A stretch of 64,000 nt of DNA from Epilithonimonas arachidiradicis (GTDB lineage: Bacteria > Bacteroidota > Bacteroidia > Flavobacteriales > Weeksellaceae). This document shows, piece by piece, positions 9,459-19,302 of this stretch; the stretch's first letter is position 1; every line of letters starts with the position of its first letter. Made by a program: the position numbers and the translations under genes. The notes under the pieces were generated by a model. The model worked only from the letters and a program-made list of their open reading frames with translations, had not been told where the DNA came from and made no database searches. Location of the stretch: contig NZ_RAQH01000012.1 of assembly GCF_003610695.1 (NCBI RefSeq), forward strand, positions 50,676 to 114,675, read 5' to 3'.

Positions 9459-10481
9459 ATGAATAACAAAATCCTAACATTCGTTTTCGGGATAGCTACA
9501 TTACTATCCAATGCACAAGTAATGCTCTCAGGAGACTTAAACGATTTGACCAGTGGAGATGTTGGAACCAATTTCACTGGGCAACTGCCCGGCCAGGATG
9601 GTTTCTATCTACAGGGCGGCTCCGCTCCGGACTACCAGATTGTGGAAATAGATGCAGACCACGGGAAATCTTTTCAGATCAAATCTGGTCTAGACGGAAC
9701 ATCATCCAGCATCAGGCTTGTAACAAAATCATATCTGGATTGGCGCTCTAGAAAGTCAGGCAATAACATTATAAGAGGAAAAATTGATATCTATACCGGT
9801 AATCCTGTAGGCGGGGCAGCTGAAAATCAGTTCAGATGCAATATTACTGGTAACTTAGAAGGAACTTTGACAACAGGAGTCTTAGCGGGGGTTCATTATA
9901 ACTATAAAGATGGAAAGATATATGGGCAGGCAACCATGAAAAACGGAAATACCTATAGCCTTCATTACTTTGCATTAGGGAATATGGTTATACCAAAAAA
10001 CACATGGATTACACTAAGTTATTATTATAATGAAGATACAGGACAAGTAAATTGGGTTACCCCCAATGGAAATTTTTTCACCAATATTTCCACTTCTGTT
10101 GTAACAGGTTTTTATCCGACCCATTTCAATATTGCTTATATGCCTGATAGTTCTAGCCAGCTGACAACAGCATATACAAGTGCTTTTGACAATTATTTTG
10201 TTGAAGCAATGGATAGCACAGCGCTTTCTGTAGGTACGCCAATTGGTGATAATGATGTGGTTCTCAAGATTTTTCCGAATCCCGTTAAGGAAAAACTATA
10301 CATACACACCAAATCACCTTTGAAAAATGTGGAAATACGGGATTTTTCCGGTAAACTGTTGAAAAATCTGAACTCCAAATCCTCATCTGAAATAGATTTG
10401 AAATCTCTAAAAAACGGAGTTTATCTGATCACAGTAAAAACAGAAAACAATGTCTATACAGACCGTATAATCAAACAATAA
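9459..10481 (+). CDS. secreted protein with type IX (type A) sorting tail
   Basis: 340 residues: signal peptide (FVFGIATLLSNAQ), a jelly-roll/concanavalin-like beta-sandwich of ~230 residues (WRSRKSGNNIIRGKIDIYTG, WITLSYYYNEDTGQVNW) and a C-terminal ~75-residue sorting domain starting FPNPVKEKLYIHTK with the typical 'LKNGVYLITVKTE...RIIKQ' ending. That tail directs export by the type IX secretion system, whose PorQ is encoded at 47.7 kb. The sandwich resembles polysaccharide-lyase or LamG-like modules, but no catalytic residues can be assigned. Confidence 0.85.
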   Translation: MNNKILTFVFGIATLLSNAQVMLSGDLNDLTSGDVGTNFTGQLPGQDGFYLQGGSAPDYQIVEIDADHGKSFQIKSGLDGTSSSIRLVTKSYLDWRSRKSGNNIIRGKIDIYTGNPVGGAAENQFRCNITGNLEGTLTTGVLAGVHYNYKDGKIYGQATMKNGNTYSLHYFALGNMVIPKNTWITLSYYYNEDTGQVNWVTPNGNFFTNISTSVVTGFYPTHFNIAYMPDSSSQLTTAYTSAFDNYFVEAMDSTALSVGTPIGDNDVVLKIFPNPVKEKLYIHTKSPLKNVEIRDFSGKLLKNLNSKSSSEIDLKSLKNGVYLITVKTENNVYTDRIIKQ

Positions 10482-10541
10482 TTAATCTAAAAACCCTGAT
10501 AGCACAAATTTCCAATCCACACTTCCCCACAACAAAACCAA

Positions 10542-10566
10542 AAACCCTAGCCTCCCGCTAGGGTTT
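10542..10566 (+). terminator. strong hairpin after sorting-tail gene
   Basis: Perfect 10-bp stem AAACCCTAGC/GCTAGGGTTT (10542-10551 with 10557-10566), 5-base loop. The T-run is short (three T), so it can work in either direction. Confidence 0.7.
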
Positions 10567-10642
10567 CCCATTCCCCAATTTAACATAATATACTGATAAC
10601 AAAATATTTAGCCTAAAAATAATTTCAATTCAAAATAAATTC

Positions 10643-10650
10643 TATATTTG
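10643..10650 (+). promoter_or_regulatory. -7 box TATATTTG
   Basis: Exact match to the Bacteroidota TAnnTTTG element, 26 bp before the ATG at 10677. No clear TTG at the -33 spacing. Confidence 0.5.
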
Positions 10651-10676
10651 AAAAAACAATTTAAAACACAAATATT

Positions 10677-11411
10677 ATGTCTAGTACATCCGAAGTAGGA
10701 CACGCTAAAAACGTAGCCAACCTGCAAAAACTAATCGAACAAGTTAGCGTTTACACACTCTACAATCCACCGGTAGCAAATCTATCGGTCACCAGTCTCC
10801 AAAACCTCTACACCACTGCCGTTGCAAAACTCAGCGAAGTAGAAGAAAAACGAACCGCCAACAAAAATGCCATTGCAGTGCGTCAAACCGCTTACGAAAA
10901 TCTAAAACCAATCTGCACCCGTATTGTCAGCTTCTTAGACATTTTGGGATTACAGCAGGCAACTATCGACCAAGCCAGAACTTTAAACCGCACCATACAA
11001 GGCGGACAAAAGAAAAAGACAACCTCCGAAAATCCCGACAACGGACAATCATCAAACAACAACTCAATTTCCACTTCCCGCCAATCCTACACTCAACAGG
11101 CAGAGAATTTCGGGATTCTGTTACAGTTGCTGGCAACGATCCCCGCTTACACGCCTAATGAGGACGATTTAAAATTAAACAATCTCACTTCCTATCACGC
11201 ATCACTGGTGAGCACTACCCAACCAGTAAACCAGACCGAAGCAGAACTGAATATCAAACTCACAGAAAGAGATCAGGTTTTATACGCAGAAGAAACAGGA
11301 CTCTACACCATCGCCCAAAACGTCAAAAAATATGTCAAGACGATTTACGGAGCAACCTCCCCGGAATTTGAAACAGTATCTGCAATAAAATTTACAGTAG
11401 TAAAAAGCTAA
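10677..11411 (+). CDS. hypothetical helical protein with internal duplication
   Basis: 244 residues, no signal peptide, almost all helix. Two halves (about residues 35-100 and 150-225) share a pattern: a Pro-x-(N) entry, 'L-(x)-L-x-x-L', a long Thr/Ala-rich helix and a second helix, which suggests a duplicated helical hairpin; between them is a Lys/Ser/Asn-rich linker (QKKKTTSENPDNG). The end (VKKYVKTIYGATSPEF...IKF) I recognise loosely from Flavobacteriia hypothetical proteins of unknown role. It is a single-gene unit with its own promoter and terminator and lies just upstream of the 21-bp repeat tract. Confidence 0.7.
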   Translation: MSSTSEVGHAKNVANLQKLIEQVSVYTLYNPPVANLSVTSLQNLYTTAVAKLSEVEEKRTANKNAIAVRQTAYENLKPICTRIVSFLDILGLQQATIDQARTLNRTIQGGQKKKTTSENPDNGQSSNNNSISTSRQSYTQQAENFGILLQLLATIPAYTPNEDDLKLNNLTSYHASLVSTTQPVNQTEAELNIKLTERDQVLYAEETGLYTIAQNVKKYVKTIYGATSPEFETVSAIKFTVVKS

Positions 11412-11438
11412 AATCTACAGATATTCACAGATTTTAGC
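11407..11438 (+). other. hairpin overlapping the stop codon
   Basis: GCTAAAATCT at 11407-11416 (contains the stop TAA) pairs with AGATTTTAGC at 11429-11438; it precedes the terminator by 20 bp and may stabilise the 3' end. Confidence 0.4.
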
Positions 11439-11457
11439 ATCAAAACATAACACTATA

Positions 11458-11491
11458 CATCCTGACTGAATTTCCAGTCAGGATGTTTTTT
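11458..11491 (+). terminator. intrinsic terminator
   Basis: CATCCTGACT (11458-11467) pairs with AGTCAGGATG (11476-11485), 8-base loop, then six T. Confidence 0.9.
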
Positions 11492-11510
11492 ATATGCTTG
11501 TAACAAGATT

Positions 11511-11730
11511 AATATTGCCATAACTATTAATCATATTCTTATGACTGCAAACCATATTCTCACTATTGCAGAGCATATTGTCATTACTTAAAATCACATT
11601 ACCCCTACTGTGAAAGATATTGTCGCTACTGCAAATTATATTCTCATTACTTTAGAGCATATTTTCCCAACTGCAAATCATATTCTTGGCACTGTAAAGT
11701 ATATTCTCATTACTTGAAATAATACTCTTA
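11511..11730. repeat. degenerate 21-bp tandem repeat, about ten units, 42-bp super-period
   Basis: Units of 21 bp built on ATATTCTCATTACTGCAAATC run from ~11511 to ~11730 in the gap between the helical hypothetical gene and pnp. They are directly adjacent, with no spacers. Read in the frame of the ATG at 11541 each unit encodes a heptad of the form T-A-(N/E/K)-H-I-(L/V)-x, and Asn alternates with Glu/Lys from unit to unit, so the real period is 42 bp. The frame is broken by TAA at 11589 and TGA at 11715. Either a decayed repeat protein or a non-coding array. Confidence 0.75.
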
Positions 11731-11764
11731 AGTCATAAGCAATATATAAATCTAATAGTAGCGG

Positions 11765-11792
11765 TGTCATCCTGATGCTCTCGAAGGATTTT
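11765..11792. repeat. short dispersed palindromic repeat
   Basis: The stretch GTCATCCTGATGCTC followed by TCGAAGGATTTTC resembles the short palindromic intergenic element common in Flavobacteriia. Related sequence occurs at 16115-16186 and 61056-61085 in this window. Confidence 0.4.
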
Positions 11793-11810
11793 CAACAAAA
11801 ACCCACAAAA

Positions 11811-11833
11811 AAACCACCGAATTTCGGTGGTTT
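11811..11833. terminator. bidirectional terminator at pnp 3' end
   Basis: AAACCACCGA (11811-11820) pairs with TCGGTGGTTT (11824-11833), 3-base loop, with A-run before and T-run after. On the minus strand it terminates pnp (stop at 11854). Confidence 0.85.
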
Positions 11834-11853
11834 TCTATATGATTAAGATAATC

Positions 11854-14115
11854 TTAAGCTTCGTTCAAAGGCTTGTGCTCTCCCGGCTGGTCTTTACCTT
11901 CAGGATTTACTTTACCTTCCGGTCTCGCTGGTCTTTCCGGTCTGTTCTGACCTTCAGGTCTTGGACCTCTCTGCTCACCTTCTTTCTTTTCAGGTCTTGG
12001 TGGTCTTGGCAACAAAACTTTTCTTGAAAGTTTCATTTTCTTACGGTCATCATAACCCATAAATTTCACCTCCACTTCGTCACCTTCTTTGTAAGGAACT
12101 TTATCAAGTCTTGCCCACTCGATTTCTGAGATGTGAAGCAATCCTTCAGTACCTTTAGCAATCGCTACGAAAGCTCCGAAATCCATTACTTTCACTACTT
12201 TACCTTGGTAAACTTCGCCTACAACCGGTACAAAAGTAATTTCATTGATTTTCGCAACCGCTTCATTGATTTTCTCTCTGCTGATACCGGAAATTTCGAT
12301 TCTTCCGATTTCTCCAACTTCCTCAATAGCGATAACGGTATCCGTATCTTTCTGCATCTGCTGAATGATTTTTCCACCAGGCCCGATAACAGCACCGATG
12401 AAATCTTTAGGGATCTCCATCATCACCATTTTCGGAGCGTGAGGTTTCACATCTTCTCTTGGAGCAGCAATAGTTTCAGTGATTTTATCTAAAATATGAA
12501 GTCTTCCTTCTTTGGCTTGTAGAAGCGCTTTCTCCATAATATCCATAGAAAGCCCCTGGATTTTGATATCCATCTGACACGCCGTAATTCCGTCTGCAGT
12601 TCCCGTTACTTTGAAGTCCATATCACCTAAGTGATCTTCATCTCCTAAAATATCAGAAAGTACGGTAAACTTCCCTGTTTTAACATCAGTTACCAATCCC
12701 ATTGCAATACCTGAAACCGGCTTATGAATCTGAACACCCGCATCCATCAATGCTAAAGTTCCTGCACAAACTGTCGCCATAGAAGACGAACCGTTTGATT
12801 CCAAAATATCAGAAACAACACGGATGGTATAAGGATTTTCTTCAGGAATCATATTCGCTAAAGCTCTTTGAGCCAGGTTTCCGTGACCAACTTCTCTTCT
12901 AGAAGTTCCTCTTAAAGGACGAGCTTCACCCGTTGAGAATGGAGGGAAGTTATAATGAAGGAAGAATCTTTCGTCATAATTGACCATTACGCTGTCCACC
13001 ATATTTGCGTCTTTTACAGAACCAAGCGTTACAGCCGTTAAAGACTGAGTTTCTCCTCTTGTAAAGATCGCAGAACCGTGCGCTCCCGGTAAATAATCGA
13101 TTTCGCTCCAGATCGGACGAATCGTTTGAGGATCACGACCATCAAGACGAATTTTATCATTCAAAATCATCTGACGCATCGCCTCTTTTTCAACATCGTG
13201 GTAATATACTTTTACGAAAGGGGTTACTCTTTCTAGTTCTTCTGCATCATCAACATATTGAGCTAAAAATTCATCACGTACCGCTTTGAACTTTTCTCCT
13301 CTTTCTTCTTTACTGGAAGGAGTTTTAGCTACTTCGTAAACTTTATCGTAAGTTTCTTTCCACACTTTCTCACGGATGGCTTCATCGTGATTTTCGTGAT
13401 TGTATTCTCTTTTAGGGAAAGCTTTTCCTACTTTCTCAGCTAATCTTTCCTGAGCTTCAACTTGTTTTTTGATTTCTTCGTGAGCAAAAGTAATCGCTTC
13501 AAGCATTTCTGCTTCCGTGATTTCTTTCATCTCACCTTCCACCATTACGATAGAATCTTTAGTTGCTCCAACCATAATATCAAGGTCAGAATTTTTAAGA
13601 TCTTCGAATTTAGGATTGATAGAAAGCTGACCATCAATTCTAACTACTCTTACTTCAGACATTGGCCCATTGAAAGGAATATCAGTAATCGCAATCGCTG
13701 AAGACGCTGCCAAACCTGCTAAATCATCAGGAATCGACTGTCCGTCATAAGAAATTAATGAAATCATTACCTGAACTTCCGCGTGGAAATCTTCAGGGAA
13801 TAAAGGTCTCAAAACTCTGTCAACCAAACGCATTGTCAGGATTTCCTGATCAGATGGTCTGGCTTCTCTTCTGAAAAAGTTTCCGGGGATTTTACCGCCT
13901 GCATAGAATTTTTCTCTGTAATCAACTGTTAAAGGTAAAAAGTCTACACCAGGATTGGCTTCTTTGTTGGCTACAACCGTTGCTAAAAGCATTGTTCCGC
14001 CCATTTTTACGACTACAGATCCGTCAGCTTGTTTTGCCAGCTTCCCTGTTTCGATTGTGATTTCTCTGCCGTCTGCAAGAGTAATCAGCTCTGTAATTGC
14101 TTGAGGTGCACTCAT
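11854..14115 (-). CDS. pnp: polyribonucleotide nucleotidyltransferase (PNPase)
   Basis: 3'-to-5' phosphorolytic exoribonuclease that degrades mRNA. 753 residues: two RNase PH-like cores with a helical linker, a KH domain at ~563-625 with the GxxG loop ([10 protein letters not shown]), an S1 domain at ~632-703 ([15 protein letters not shown]), then a ~48-residue tail rich in Pro, Arg, Glu and Gly (repeats of RPEGxxRPE), which looks disordered and may bind partners or RNA. The trimer-type signatures ([10 protein letters not shown], [12 protein letters not shown]) are in place. A textbook promoter lies at 14180-14209. Single-gene transcript ending at the hairpin at 11811. Confidence 0.98.
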   Translation of the reverse strand: MSAPQAITELITLADGREITIETGKLAKQADGSVVVKMGGTMLLATVVANKEANPGVDFLPLTVDYREKFYAGGKIPGNFFRREARPSDQEILTMRLVDRVLRPLFPEDFHAEVQVMISLISYDGQSIPDDLAGLAASSAIAITDIPFNGPMSEVRVVRIDGQLSINPKFEDLKNSDLDIMVGATKDSIVMVEGEMKEITEAEMLEAITFAHEEIKKQVEAQERLAEKVGKAFPKREYNHENHDEAIREKVWKETYDKVYEVAKTPSSKEERGEKFKAVRDEFLAQYVDDAEELERVTPFVKVYYHDVEKEAMRQMILNDKIRLDGRDPQTIRPIWSEIDYLPGAHGSAIFTRGETQSLTAVTLGSVKDANMVDSVMVNYDERFFLHYNFPPFSTGEARPLRGTSRREVGHGNLAQRALANMIPEENPYTIRVVSDILESNGSSSMATVCAGTLALMDAGVQIHKPVSGIAMGLVTDVKTGKFTVLSDILGDEDHLGDMDFKVTGTADGITACQMDIKIQGLSMDIMEKALLQAKEGRLHILDKITETIAAPREDVKPHAPKMVMMEIPKDFIGAVIGPGGKIIQQMQKDTDTVIAIEEVGEIGRIEISGISREKINEAVAKINEITFVPVVGEVYQGKVVKVMDFGAFVAIAKGTEGLLHISEIEWARLDKVPYKEGDEVEVKFMGYDDRKKMKLSRKVLLPRPPRPEKKEGEQRGPRPEGQNRPERPARPEGKVNPEGKDQPGEHKPLNEA

Positions 14116-14179
14116 AAATTGTTTGTTTGTACTCCGTATTGAGTACTTTTAATTAATGTATTTCGTCTAAAATTTGGTG

Positions 14180-14209
14180 CAAATTTAATGTATTTATTTG
14201 GATTACAAA
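14180..14209 (-). promoter_or_regulatory. pnp promoter
   Basis: On the minus strand: TTTG (14206-14209), an 18-base spacer, then TAAATTTG (14180-14187), matching the Bacteroidota sigma-A consensus. Predicted start near 14176, leader about 60 nt. Confidence 0.75.
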
Positions 14210-14418
14210 TAAGTGTTGAAAACAAGCGATTCTGAGAAAGAAATTTTAAAATAAATCTGCTCGAAGTTAAATACAAAGACACAAAGAATATATTAGCTCT
14301 AGATTATACTAAGCCTCGAAGAAAATCAAAGATTTTTATTTAACTAAGTTGTACTTTGTGCCCTAATCTAATTTGAATTAAAAAAACATTGTGCCTTTGT
14401 GTTTAACAAATGACATAA
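14210..14418. repeat. intergenic region with 'cacaaag' repeat arms
   Basis: A 209-bp gap (part of a 303-bp gene-free stretch). ACAAAGACACAAAG near 14275 and its inverted relatives ACTTTGTGCCC near 14351 and GTGCCTTTGTGTTTAAC near 14391-14407 form imperfect inverted arms ~130 bp apart. A similar element (AACACAAAGTCCGCAAAG) is at ~36318. Probably a dispersed non-coding element. Confidence 0.45.
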
Positions 14419-16056
14419 TCACTTTCTTGTAATCCTTAATAATAAAACTATAACTAGGAAAATAGAAAACACAAATCCTAAAACCGCCGCCAAAGACATT
14501 TCTCCAATCCTTGGACCTGATTCTGAAACAAAAACTATGGCAGTTGCAATAATATTCGCTCCCAGAATCATCGCTAAAATCAGATTAATGATGCTAGATT
14601 TAATAAGGTTATTCGTTTTCTCAATATTTTTGATTTCACTTGAGATCGTGAATTTATTATCATCCAGTTTTTGCAGAACAGAACGAAGTTCTTTTGGAAT
14701 TTCATCTACATTATCCGTGAAATTAATCACTTTATCCATTCCGTTTTTCAGGAGTTTTTTCGGACTGATTTTCTTCGTTAATATTTTCTTGGTGTAAGGA
14801 TGTAGACTTTTTACAATATCCAAATCCGGATTAATGGTTCTGCCAACGCCTTCTATCAAACCAATCCCTTTGAACAAAAGATAAAAATAATCTGGCATAT
14901 AAAGCTGATTATCCTTAAGAACATCTTTCATTTTGTTGATGATAATGTGCGGATCAATATCTTTTAAAGAGGTGCTGTGAACGAAATTCAGAACTTCATC
15001 CACATCATTTTCAAATTTCCTATCATCCGGAATCTCATAACTCACCGCCATTTTCTTGAGAGAACGTACAATTTTATTAGAATTCTTCGCAACAAAAGCA
15101 ACAATCAGACTCTCCAAAATCTCCTTATCATTTGGCTGGATTTTCCCAACCGCACCAAAATCTATAAAAACTACTCTTCCATCTTTTTTCACCAAAATAT
15201 TTCCTGCGTGAGGATCAGCGTGGAAAAATCCGTAATCCAAAATCTGAGAAACAAAAAGCCTTAATCCAACTTCCGAAATTTTAACCGGATCAATATTATG
15301 GCGTAAAAGTTCTGTTTTATCTGTGACTTTGATTCCGTCAATAAACTCCATACAAAGGACATTATTGTTGGAAAATTCGTCATAAACAATCGGAACGTAA
15401 GTTTCTTTATTATTTTTAAAATTGAGAGAGAATTGCTTGATGTTATTTCGTTCATTAACCAGAGAAACTTCTTCTAACAAAGACTTTTCGAAGGTTGCAA
15501 TGGCTTGCTTCAGATTTAGTTTTGAAGCAATTTCAGAATAAGTAGAGATTAGCTTTACTAAATCTTTAATAAGAAGTAAATCATCTTCAATAACACTGAG
15601 AACATCAGGCTTTTTAATTTTCAGAATCACTTCTTCACCAGAAATTAAAGTGGCTTTGTAAACCTGAGCAATAGATGCAGTCGCCACAGGCTTTAAAATG
15701 ATTTCCGAAAAATGTTCTTTGACCGAAATATTGAATTCATTTTCAAGGATTTCCTCAACATTCATTTCAACAACCTCAACTCGATCCTGAAGTTTCTGTA
15801 ATTCCTGAATCAATTCCGGTGGCAACAAATCTTCCCGATTACTGAAAGTCTGCCCAAGCTTCACAAACGTTGGCCCCAACTCTTCCAAAACCAATCTGAT
15901 TCTTTCATAAACCGTTCCTTTGGAAACAATTTCATTTACAGAACTTTCTTCTGGCTTTTTGCCCATCCTGGCAATCAAATCTTTGAATCCATACTTGCTT
16001 AAAACAGAGATTAATTTGGCAGATCGTTTGAGTTTTCGTTGCTGTTTATCGAACAT
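14419..16056 (-). CDS. ABC1/AarF-UbiB family atypical kinase
   Basis: 545 residues from the ATG at 16056 (MFDKQQRKLKR); an upstream start at 16092 would add an unlikely N-terminus. The family signatures are present: the Lys of EEVILKIKKPDV, the loop FFHADPHAGNILV and the metal-binding 'VFIDFGAVGKI'. Two membrane segments close the protein (about residues 490-545: LILAMILGANIIATAIVF and AAVLGFVFSIFLVIVLL). Members are ATPases linked to quinone-lipid metabolism in the inner membrane; the exact partner here is unknown. The 3' end is 300 bp before pnp's start. Confidence 0.92.
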   Translation of the reverse strand: MFDKQQRKLKRSAKLISVLSKYGFKDLIARMGKKPEESSVNEIVSKGTVYERIRLVLEELGPTFVKLGQTFSNREDLLPPELIQELQKLQDRVEVVEMNVEEILENEFNISVKEHFSEIILKPVATASIAQVYKATLISGEEVILKIKKPDVLSVIEDDLLLIKDLVKLISTYSEIASKLNLKQAIATFEKSLLEEVSLVNERNNIKQFSLNFKNNKETYVPIVYDEFSNNNVLCMEFIDGIKVTDKTELLRHNIDPVKISEVGLRLFVSQILDYGFFHADPHAGNILVKKDGRVVFIDFGAVGKIQPNDKEILESLIVAFVAKNSNKIVRSLKKMAVSYEIPDDRKFENDVDEVLNFVHSTSLKDIDPHIIINKMKDVLKDNQLYMPDYFYLLFKGIGLIEGVGRTINPDLDIVKSLHPYTKKILTKKISPKKLLKNGMDKVINFTDNVDEIPKELRSVLQKLDDNKFTISSEIKNIEKTNNLIKSSIINLILAMILGANIIATAIVFVSESGPRIGEMSLAAVLGFVFSIFLVIVLLLRITRK

Positions 16057-16114
16057 ATTGATAAAAATAAAGGAGCTACAAAGTAACTCCAAAAATTGTT
16101 CCTAGAAAATTATA

Positions 16115-16186
16115 AAGTCTTCGAGAGCCTCAGACCGACATTTAAACTTTACCGTAAGAGATGTCACACTGAGCGGAGTCGAAGTG
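16115..16186. repeat. inverted pair of a short dispersed repeat
   Basis: AAGTCTTCGAGAGCCTCAGA near 16116-16135 and, in opposite orientation, CACTGAGCGGAGTCGAAGTG at 16167-16186 form imperfect hairpin arms. The same unit (GTCTTCGACTCCGCTCAGAC) is at 61061-61080. Intergenic, between the ABC1 kinase and the DUF4286 gene; may fold in RNA. Confidence 0.5.
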
Positions 16187-16198
16187 CTTTTCTTCTAA

Positions 16199-16513
16199 TT
16201 AAAATCTCTTTTTCTTTGGATTGAGAAACGTTGGAAAAATCATCACTTCTGGTCCGAATTTCTGTAAAATTCTTTCTTCTATATTAACCAATTCGCTTTC
16301 CATAAACTGACTGCGCAGATCATCATTATCAAACCAAAGAAAAAGGTTGGTATTCTTCCCTTCATTTACCATATCAGAATGGACTTCGGACAGGATATAT
16401 TTTTCAACATCCATAAGATTTTCTACCATTTGGTGTAGTTCATTTTCAAGATAATGATCCCATTCCTGGATTTTATTTTCTGTTGTATGAAAAGTAATAC
16501 TTAGGATGCTCAT
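16199..16513 (-). CDS. DUF4286 family protein
   Basis: 104 residues, ferredoxin-like alpha/beta pattern: MSILSITFHTTENKI, then helices, then the strand NTNLFLWFDNDD and a closing segment ending FPTFLNPKKKRF. This matches the DUF4286 family (function unknown) of Bacteroidota in length and termini. It lies between the ABC1 kinase (same strand, downstream) and gyrA (divergent). Confidence 0.8.
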   Translation of the reverse strand: MSILSITFHTTENKIQEWDHYLENELHQMVENLMDVEKYILSEVHSDMVNEGKNTNLFLWFDNDDLRSQFMESELVNIEERILQKFGPEVMIFPTFLNPKKKRF

Positions 16514-16659
16514 TTTTTTATTTTTTATGATTAATGTTGATAAATTCAGAATGCAAAAATCGTATTTTTTTTGTAAATTAGCCCGTTATAAAAAACAGAA
16601 AAACTCAACAGGTCAGAAACTAGCATAGCGTTCTGATTTACAATAAATTAAAAATATTT

Positions 16660-19284
16660 ATGCATAAGGAAGGAGAAAGGTTAATACCGATCAACATTGT
16701 TGACGAAATGAAAACCTCTTACATCGATTATTCGATGTCGGTAATTGTATCAAGAGCGTTACCGGATGTAAGAGACGGATTAAAACCCGTACACAGACGT
16801 GTTCTTTACGGTATGTATGGGCTTAATGTATTTTCAAACAGAAAACATTTGAAATCTGCCAGAATCGTTGGAGACGTTTTGGGTAAATATCACCCACACG
16901 GTGACAGCTCAGTTTACGACGCAATGGTAAGAATGGCACAACCTTGGAGCTTGCGTTATGAGCAGGTTGACGGTCAGGGTAACTTCGGTTCAATGGATGG
17001 TGACCCGCCTGCAGCAATGCGTTATACAGAAGCAAGACTTAAGAAAATCTCTGATGAGATTCTTGCAGATCTTGATAAGGAAACTGTTGATTTTCAAAAT
17101 AACTTCGACGACTCTTTACAGGAACCTACTGTACTTCCTACAAAAATCCCAAATCTTTTAGTTAACGGAACTTCCGGTATTGCGGTTGGTATGGCGACCA
17201 ATATGGCGCCGCATAACTTATCAGAAAGTATTGATGCCATTTGTGCATATATCGATAATAAAGAAATTACCATTGATGAGTTGATGAAACATATCATCGC
17301 TCCTGATTTCCCGACTGGTGGGATTATATATGGTTATGATGGAGTTCGTGACGCTTTCCACACAGGAAGAGGACGTATTGTTCTGAGGGCAAAAGTTAAT
17401 TTCGAAGAGATTGGAAACAGAAACGCGATCATCGTAACAGAAGTTCCTTATCAGGTTAATAAAGCAGAAATGATTGCCAGAACTGCTGAGTTGGTTAAGG
17501 ATGAAAAAATCACCGGAATCTACGAAATTCGTGATGAGTCTGACAGAAAAGGACTTCGTATAGTTTACGAATTAAAGAACGATGCAATTCCTAATGTCGT
17601 ATTAAACCTTTTATATAAATACACTTCTTTACAAACTTCATTTTCAGTCAATAACATTGCTTTAGTTAAAGGAAGACCTGAACAACTGAACCTGAAAAAT
17701 CTAATTCATCATTTCGTAGAACACCGCCACGAAGTAATTGTTAGAAGGACTGAATATGAACTGAGAAAAGCCAAAGAAAGAGCACACATTCTTGAAGGCT
17801 TTATGAAGGTAATCGGCACTCAGGATTCTCTTGACAGAGCTATTGCAATTATCCGTCACAGTGCTAATCCTCAAGCTGCGAAAGAAGGTTTGATTAGTGA
17901 ATTCGAATTATCAGAAATTCAGGCACAAGCAATTCTGGACCTTCGTCTGGCTCGTCTTACCGGAATGGAATTGGATAAAATCCGTGCTGAGTATGAAGAA
18001 ATAATGGCTTTGATCAAAGATTTGGAAGACATCCTTTCCAATGAACCAAGACGTTATCAAATCATCAAAGATGAATTGATCGAAGTTAAAGAAAAATATG
18101 GCGACGAAAGACGCTCAGAGATCGATTATTCTGGTGGAGAAATGTCTATCGAAGATATAATTCCGGATGAAAAAGTAGTTCTGACAATTTCTCATGCTGG
18201 TTACATCAAAAGAACACTTCTTTCCGAATATAAAGTCCAGTCAAGAGGTGGTGTTGGAAACAGAGGCGCTACGACAAGAGATGAAGACTTCCTCGAATAT
18301 ATTGTAACCGCAACCAACCACGAATACCTCCTATTCTTCACAGAAAAAGGAAAATGTTTCTGGCTGAGAGTTTTCGAAGTTCCGGAAGGTTCAAAAACTG
18401 CAAAAGGCAGAGCTGTTCAGAATTTGATCAACATCGAACCAGATGATAAAATCAAGGCTTACATCAGAACCAAAGATCTTAAAAACCAGGAATACATCAA
18501 CCAAATGAATGTGGTGATGATTACCAAAAACGGAACCATCAAGAAAACTTCATTGGAAGCTTATTCACGACCGAGAACCAATGGTGTTAATGCCATCGAA
18601 ATCCGTGATAATGACCAATTGTTAGGGGCAAAATTAACGGATGGAAATTCTGAAATTATGATTGCTACCAAAAATGGTAAATGTATCCGTTTCCCTGAAG
18701 AAAAAGCAAGAGCCGTTGGTAGAAGTTCAATCGGCGTTAGAGGGATTTCCCTTGAAGATAACGATGAAGTAATCGGAATGATTGTTGTTAATGACCTGGA
18801 GAATGATACTGTTTTGGTGGTATCCGAAAAAGGTTACGGAAAACGTACAGCGGTTGAGGATTACAGAGTCACCAACAGAGGTGGTAAAGGTGTAATTACA
18901 CTTAACATTACAGAGAAAACCGGTAATCTGATTGCTATTCAAAGTGTAACTGATGAAGATGGATTAATGATCATTAATAAGTCCGGTGTTGCAATCCGTA
19001 TGAATACTGCTGACCTGAGAGTAATGGGAAGAAACACGCAGGGTGTAAAAGTCATTAATCTAAAAGGAAATGACGAGATCGCAGCGATTGCCAAAGTTGA
19101 GATGGATAAAGATGTAGAAGATGAAAATGAAGAAGGACTTGAAAATGACAGCAACAACCCGGAATTCAAAGATCAACCTCAGACCGGCGACAATCAAATC
19201 AATCTTGGAGACAAAGAAGAATTGAGAAAAATTGAAGACGAAGAAGCAGCTGAAAATGCTGACGAAGCTGAGGATAACGAATAA
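16660..19284 (+). CDS. gyrA: DNA gyrase subunit A
   Basis: ATP-dependent type II topoisomerase, breakage-rejoining subunit. 874 residues. The catalytic Tyr is Y122 ([10 protein letters not shown]). The quinolone pocket reads G81-D-S83-S-V-Y-D87, so Ser83 and Asp87 (E. coli numbering coincides) are the susceptible-type residues. The GyrA box is Q527-SRGGVG533, a variant of QRRGGKG, followed by the six-bladed C-terminal beta-pinwheel. The last ~57 residues (from ~818) form a very acidic tail ending [10 protein letters not shown]. The TPR gene follows after 18 bp and is likely co-transcribed. Confidence 0.99.
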   Translation: MHKEGERLIPINIVDEMKTSYIDYSMSVIVSRALPDVRDGLKPVHRRVLYGMYGLNVFSNRKHLKSARIVGDVLGKYHPHGDSSVYDAMVRMAQPWSLRYEQVDGQGNFGSMDGDPPAAMRYTEARLKKISDEILADLDKETVDFQNNFDDSLQEPTVLPTKIPNLLVNGTSGIAVGMATNMAPHNLSESIDAICAYIDNKEITIDELMKHIIAPDFPTGGIIYGYDGVRDAFHTGRGRIVLRAKVNFEEIGNRNAIIVTEVPYQVNKAEMIARTAELVKDEKITGIYEIRDESDRKGLRIVYELKNDAIPNVVLNLLYKYTSLQTSFSVNNIALVKGRPEQLNLKNLIHHFVEHRHEVIVRRTEYELRKAKERAHILEGFMKVIGTQDSLDRAIAIIRHSANPQAAKEGLISEFELSEIQAQAILDLRLARLTGMELDKIRAEYEEIMALIKDLEDILSNEPRRYQIIKDELIEVKEKYGDERRSEIDYSGGEMSIEDIIPDEKVVLTISHAGYIKRTLLSEYKVQSRGGVGNRGATTRDEDFLEYIVTATNHEYLLFFTEKGKCFWLRVFEVPEGSKTAKGRAVQNLINIEPDDKIKAYIRTKDLKNQEYINQMNVVMITKNGTIKKTSLEAYSRPRTNGVNAIEIRDNDQLLGAKLTDGNSEIMIATKNGKCIRFPEEKARAVGRSSIGVRGISLEDNDEVIGMIVVNDLENDTVLVVSEKGYGKRTAVEDYRVTNRGGKGVITLNITEKTGNLIAIQSVTDEDGLMIINKSGVAIRMNTADLRVMGRNTQGVKVINLKGNDEIAAIAKVEMDKDVEDENEEGLENDSNNPEFKDQPQTGDNQINLGDKEELRKIEDEEAAENADEAEDNE

Positions 19285-19302
19285 AATATAAAAGTATTAT
19301 AA

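Noticed and set aside
11511..11730. CRISPR array
   Set aside because: The units are contiguous with no unique spacers, they are degenerate, and no cas gene is present.
12133..12492. 119-residue ORF on the plus strand inside pnp
   Set aside because: Antisense to a fully conserved pnp region; composition Phe/Ser/Asp-rich as expected for a shadow frame.
14210..14418. tRNA or small RNA gene
   Set aside because: Inverted 'cacaaag' arms are too far apart and no cloverleaf or acceptor-like end can be drawn.
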